DNA of 5,676 nucleotides from JAYWIG01 sp043789035 (GTDB lineage Bacteria; Pseudomonadota; Gammaproteobacteria; Burkholderiales; Burkholderiaceae_E), in contig JAYWIG010000369.1 in the NCBI GenBank assembly GCA_043789035.1, forward strand, positions 1-5,676. The letters are read 5' to 3'. Position 1 is the first letter of the stretch, and each line of letters opens with the position of its first letter. Below are positions 5,218-5,676 of the stretch, piece by piece. A model generated the notes under the pieces. That model worked only from the letters and a program-made list of their open reading frames with translations, ran no database searches and was not told where the DNA came from. A program made the translations under genes and the position numbers.

Positions 5218-5676
5218 ATGATCCGAAAAGTAGCCTTAAACCTTGGTATCACTACACTGCTAACTATTGTTTTCGCAGTACCTACTTCCAGCAAAGCGCA
5301 AGTCACGGCGGATTTTCCCAACAAACCCATCAAGATCATTGTGCCCTTCCCACCCGGCGGTAGTTCCGATGCTGTCATGCGATTACTGGTACCTCGCCTG
5401 AACGAAAAACTGGGCCAATCCGTTGTGATCGAGAACCGCCCAGGAGCCGGCGGCAATATTGGTTTAACCGTTGTGGCTAAATCGGCGCCGGACGGTTACA
5501 CGTTGGGCTTAGGTGCAGCAGGTGGTTTGGCTGCGAACGTTAGCCTGTATCCTCAAATGCCGTATGACCCAGTGAAAGACTTTAAAGCGGTCACTATGCT
5601 GGCAGGTATTCCTTTTGTTTTGGTGGCGCATCCGGCAACTGCGCCTAAAACCCTAAGGGAGGTAATCACCCAGGCG
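5218..5676 (+). CDS. Bug/TctC-family periplasmic solute-binding protein, partial
   Basis: The first 153 codons are visible; members are about 320-330 residues, so roughly half is outside the window. Residues 1-27 look like a Sec signal peptide: charged IRK, a hydrophobic core (about 5-21) and a likely cleavage after SKA (25-27). The mature part shows the Bug signature: FPNKPIKIIVPFPPGG (32-47), SSDAVMR, then LGQSVVIENRPGAGGNIG and APDGYTLGLG. The fold is a two-lobed binding protein for carboxylates such as citrate, amino acids or aromatic acids. Bug proteins are greatly expanded in Burkholderiales, often without TctAB transporter genes nearby. The ATG (5218-5220) has no convincing Shine-Dalgarno. 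The gene follows vapC by 26 bases with no visible promoter or terminator between, so it may depend on read-through or on a promoter inside vapC. The ligand is unknown. Confidence 0.93.
   Translation, partial: MIRKVALNLGITTLLTIVFAVPTSSKAQVTADFPNKPIKIIVPFPPGGSSDAVMRLLVPRLNEKLGQSVVIENRPGAGGNIGLTVVAKSAPDGYTLGLGAAGGLAANVSLYPQMPYDPVKDFKAVTMLAGIPFVLVAHPATAPKTLREVITQA

Overview
The window looks like a piece of a betaproteobacterial (Burkholderiales-type) chromosome. The clues are a Bug/TctC-family periplasmic binding protein, a J-domain protein of the charged type common in that group, and an HSD10-like dehydrogenase, amidase and EthD protein set of the kind those bacteria carry. Base composition is mixed: hand counts of single 60-base rows range from 25/60 G+C (2101-2160 and 4801-4860) to 46/60 (4021-4080). 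The exact taxon cannot be fixed from this.

Layout. (1) Positions 1-752, minus strand: the N-terminal 250 residues of a J-domain protein with a TTG start, cut by the left edge. (2) 753-837: a short divergent intergenic region. (3) 838-1605, plus strand: an HSD10-like short-chain dehydrogenase. (4) 2904-3230 then 1602-2870, minus strand: an EthD-domain protein followed 33 bases later by an amidase-signature hydrolase, probably one operon. The amidase converges on the dehydrogenase so tightly that both stop codons share the four bases TTAA. (5) 3349-4428, minus strand: an alpha/beta hydrolase fused to a C-terminal LuxR-type helix-turn-helix. It ends 118 bases upstream of the EthD gene, and that gap holds two small dyads. 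(6) 4429-4499: a divergent promoter region containing a perfect AT-rich inverted repeat. (7) 4500-5191, plus strand: a type II toxin-antitoxin pair, a Phd/YefM-like antitoxin and a PIN-domain (VapC) toxin overlapping by 10 bases. (8) 5218-5676, plus strand: the first 153 codons of a Bug/TctC solute-binding protein, cut by the right edge.

How it may work together. The toxin-antitoxin pair is a self-contained unit with its own promoter and likely operator. The binding protein, amidase, EthD protein, dehydrogenase and hydrolase-LuxR fusion have the composition of a small uptake and catabolic neighbourhood: capture of a carboxylate or amide compound, amide hydrolysis, and acyl-CoA oxidation. In this reading the fusion protein is a candidate local regulator. 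This pathway is inference; no substrate can be named. No RNA gene, CRISPR array or insertion sequence was seen, and no stretch longer than 300 bases lacks a gene. I found no clearly new biological system. The most interesting points are the hydrolase-LuxR fusion next to a dyad-bearing promoter, and the toxin-antitoxin operator placed in a shared divergent promoter.
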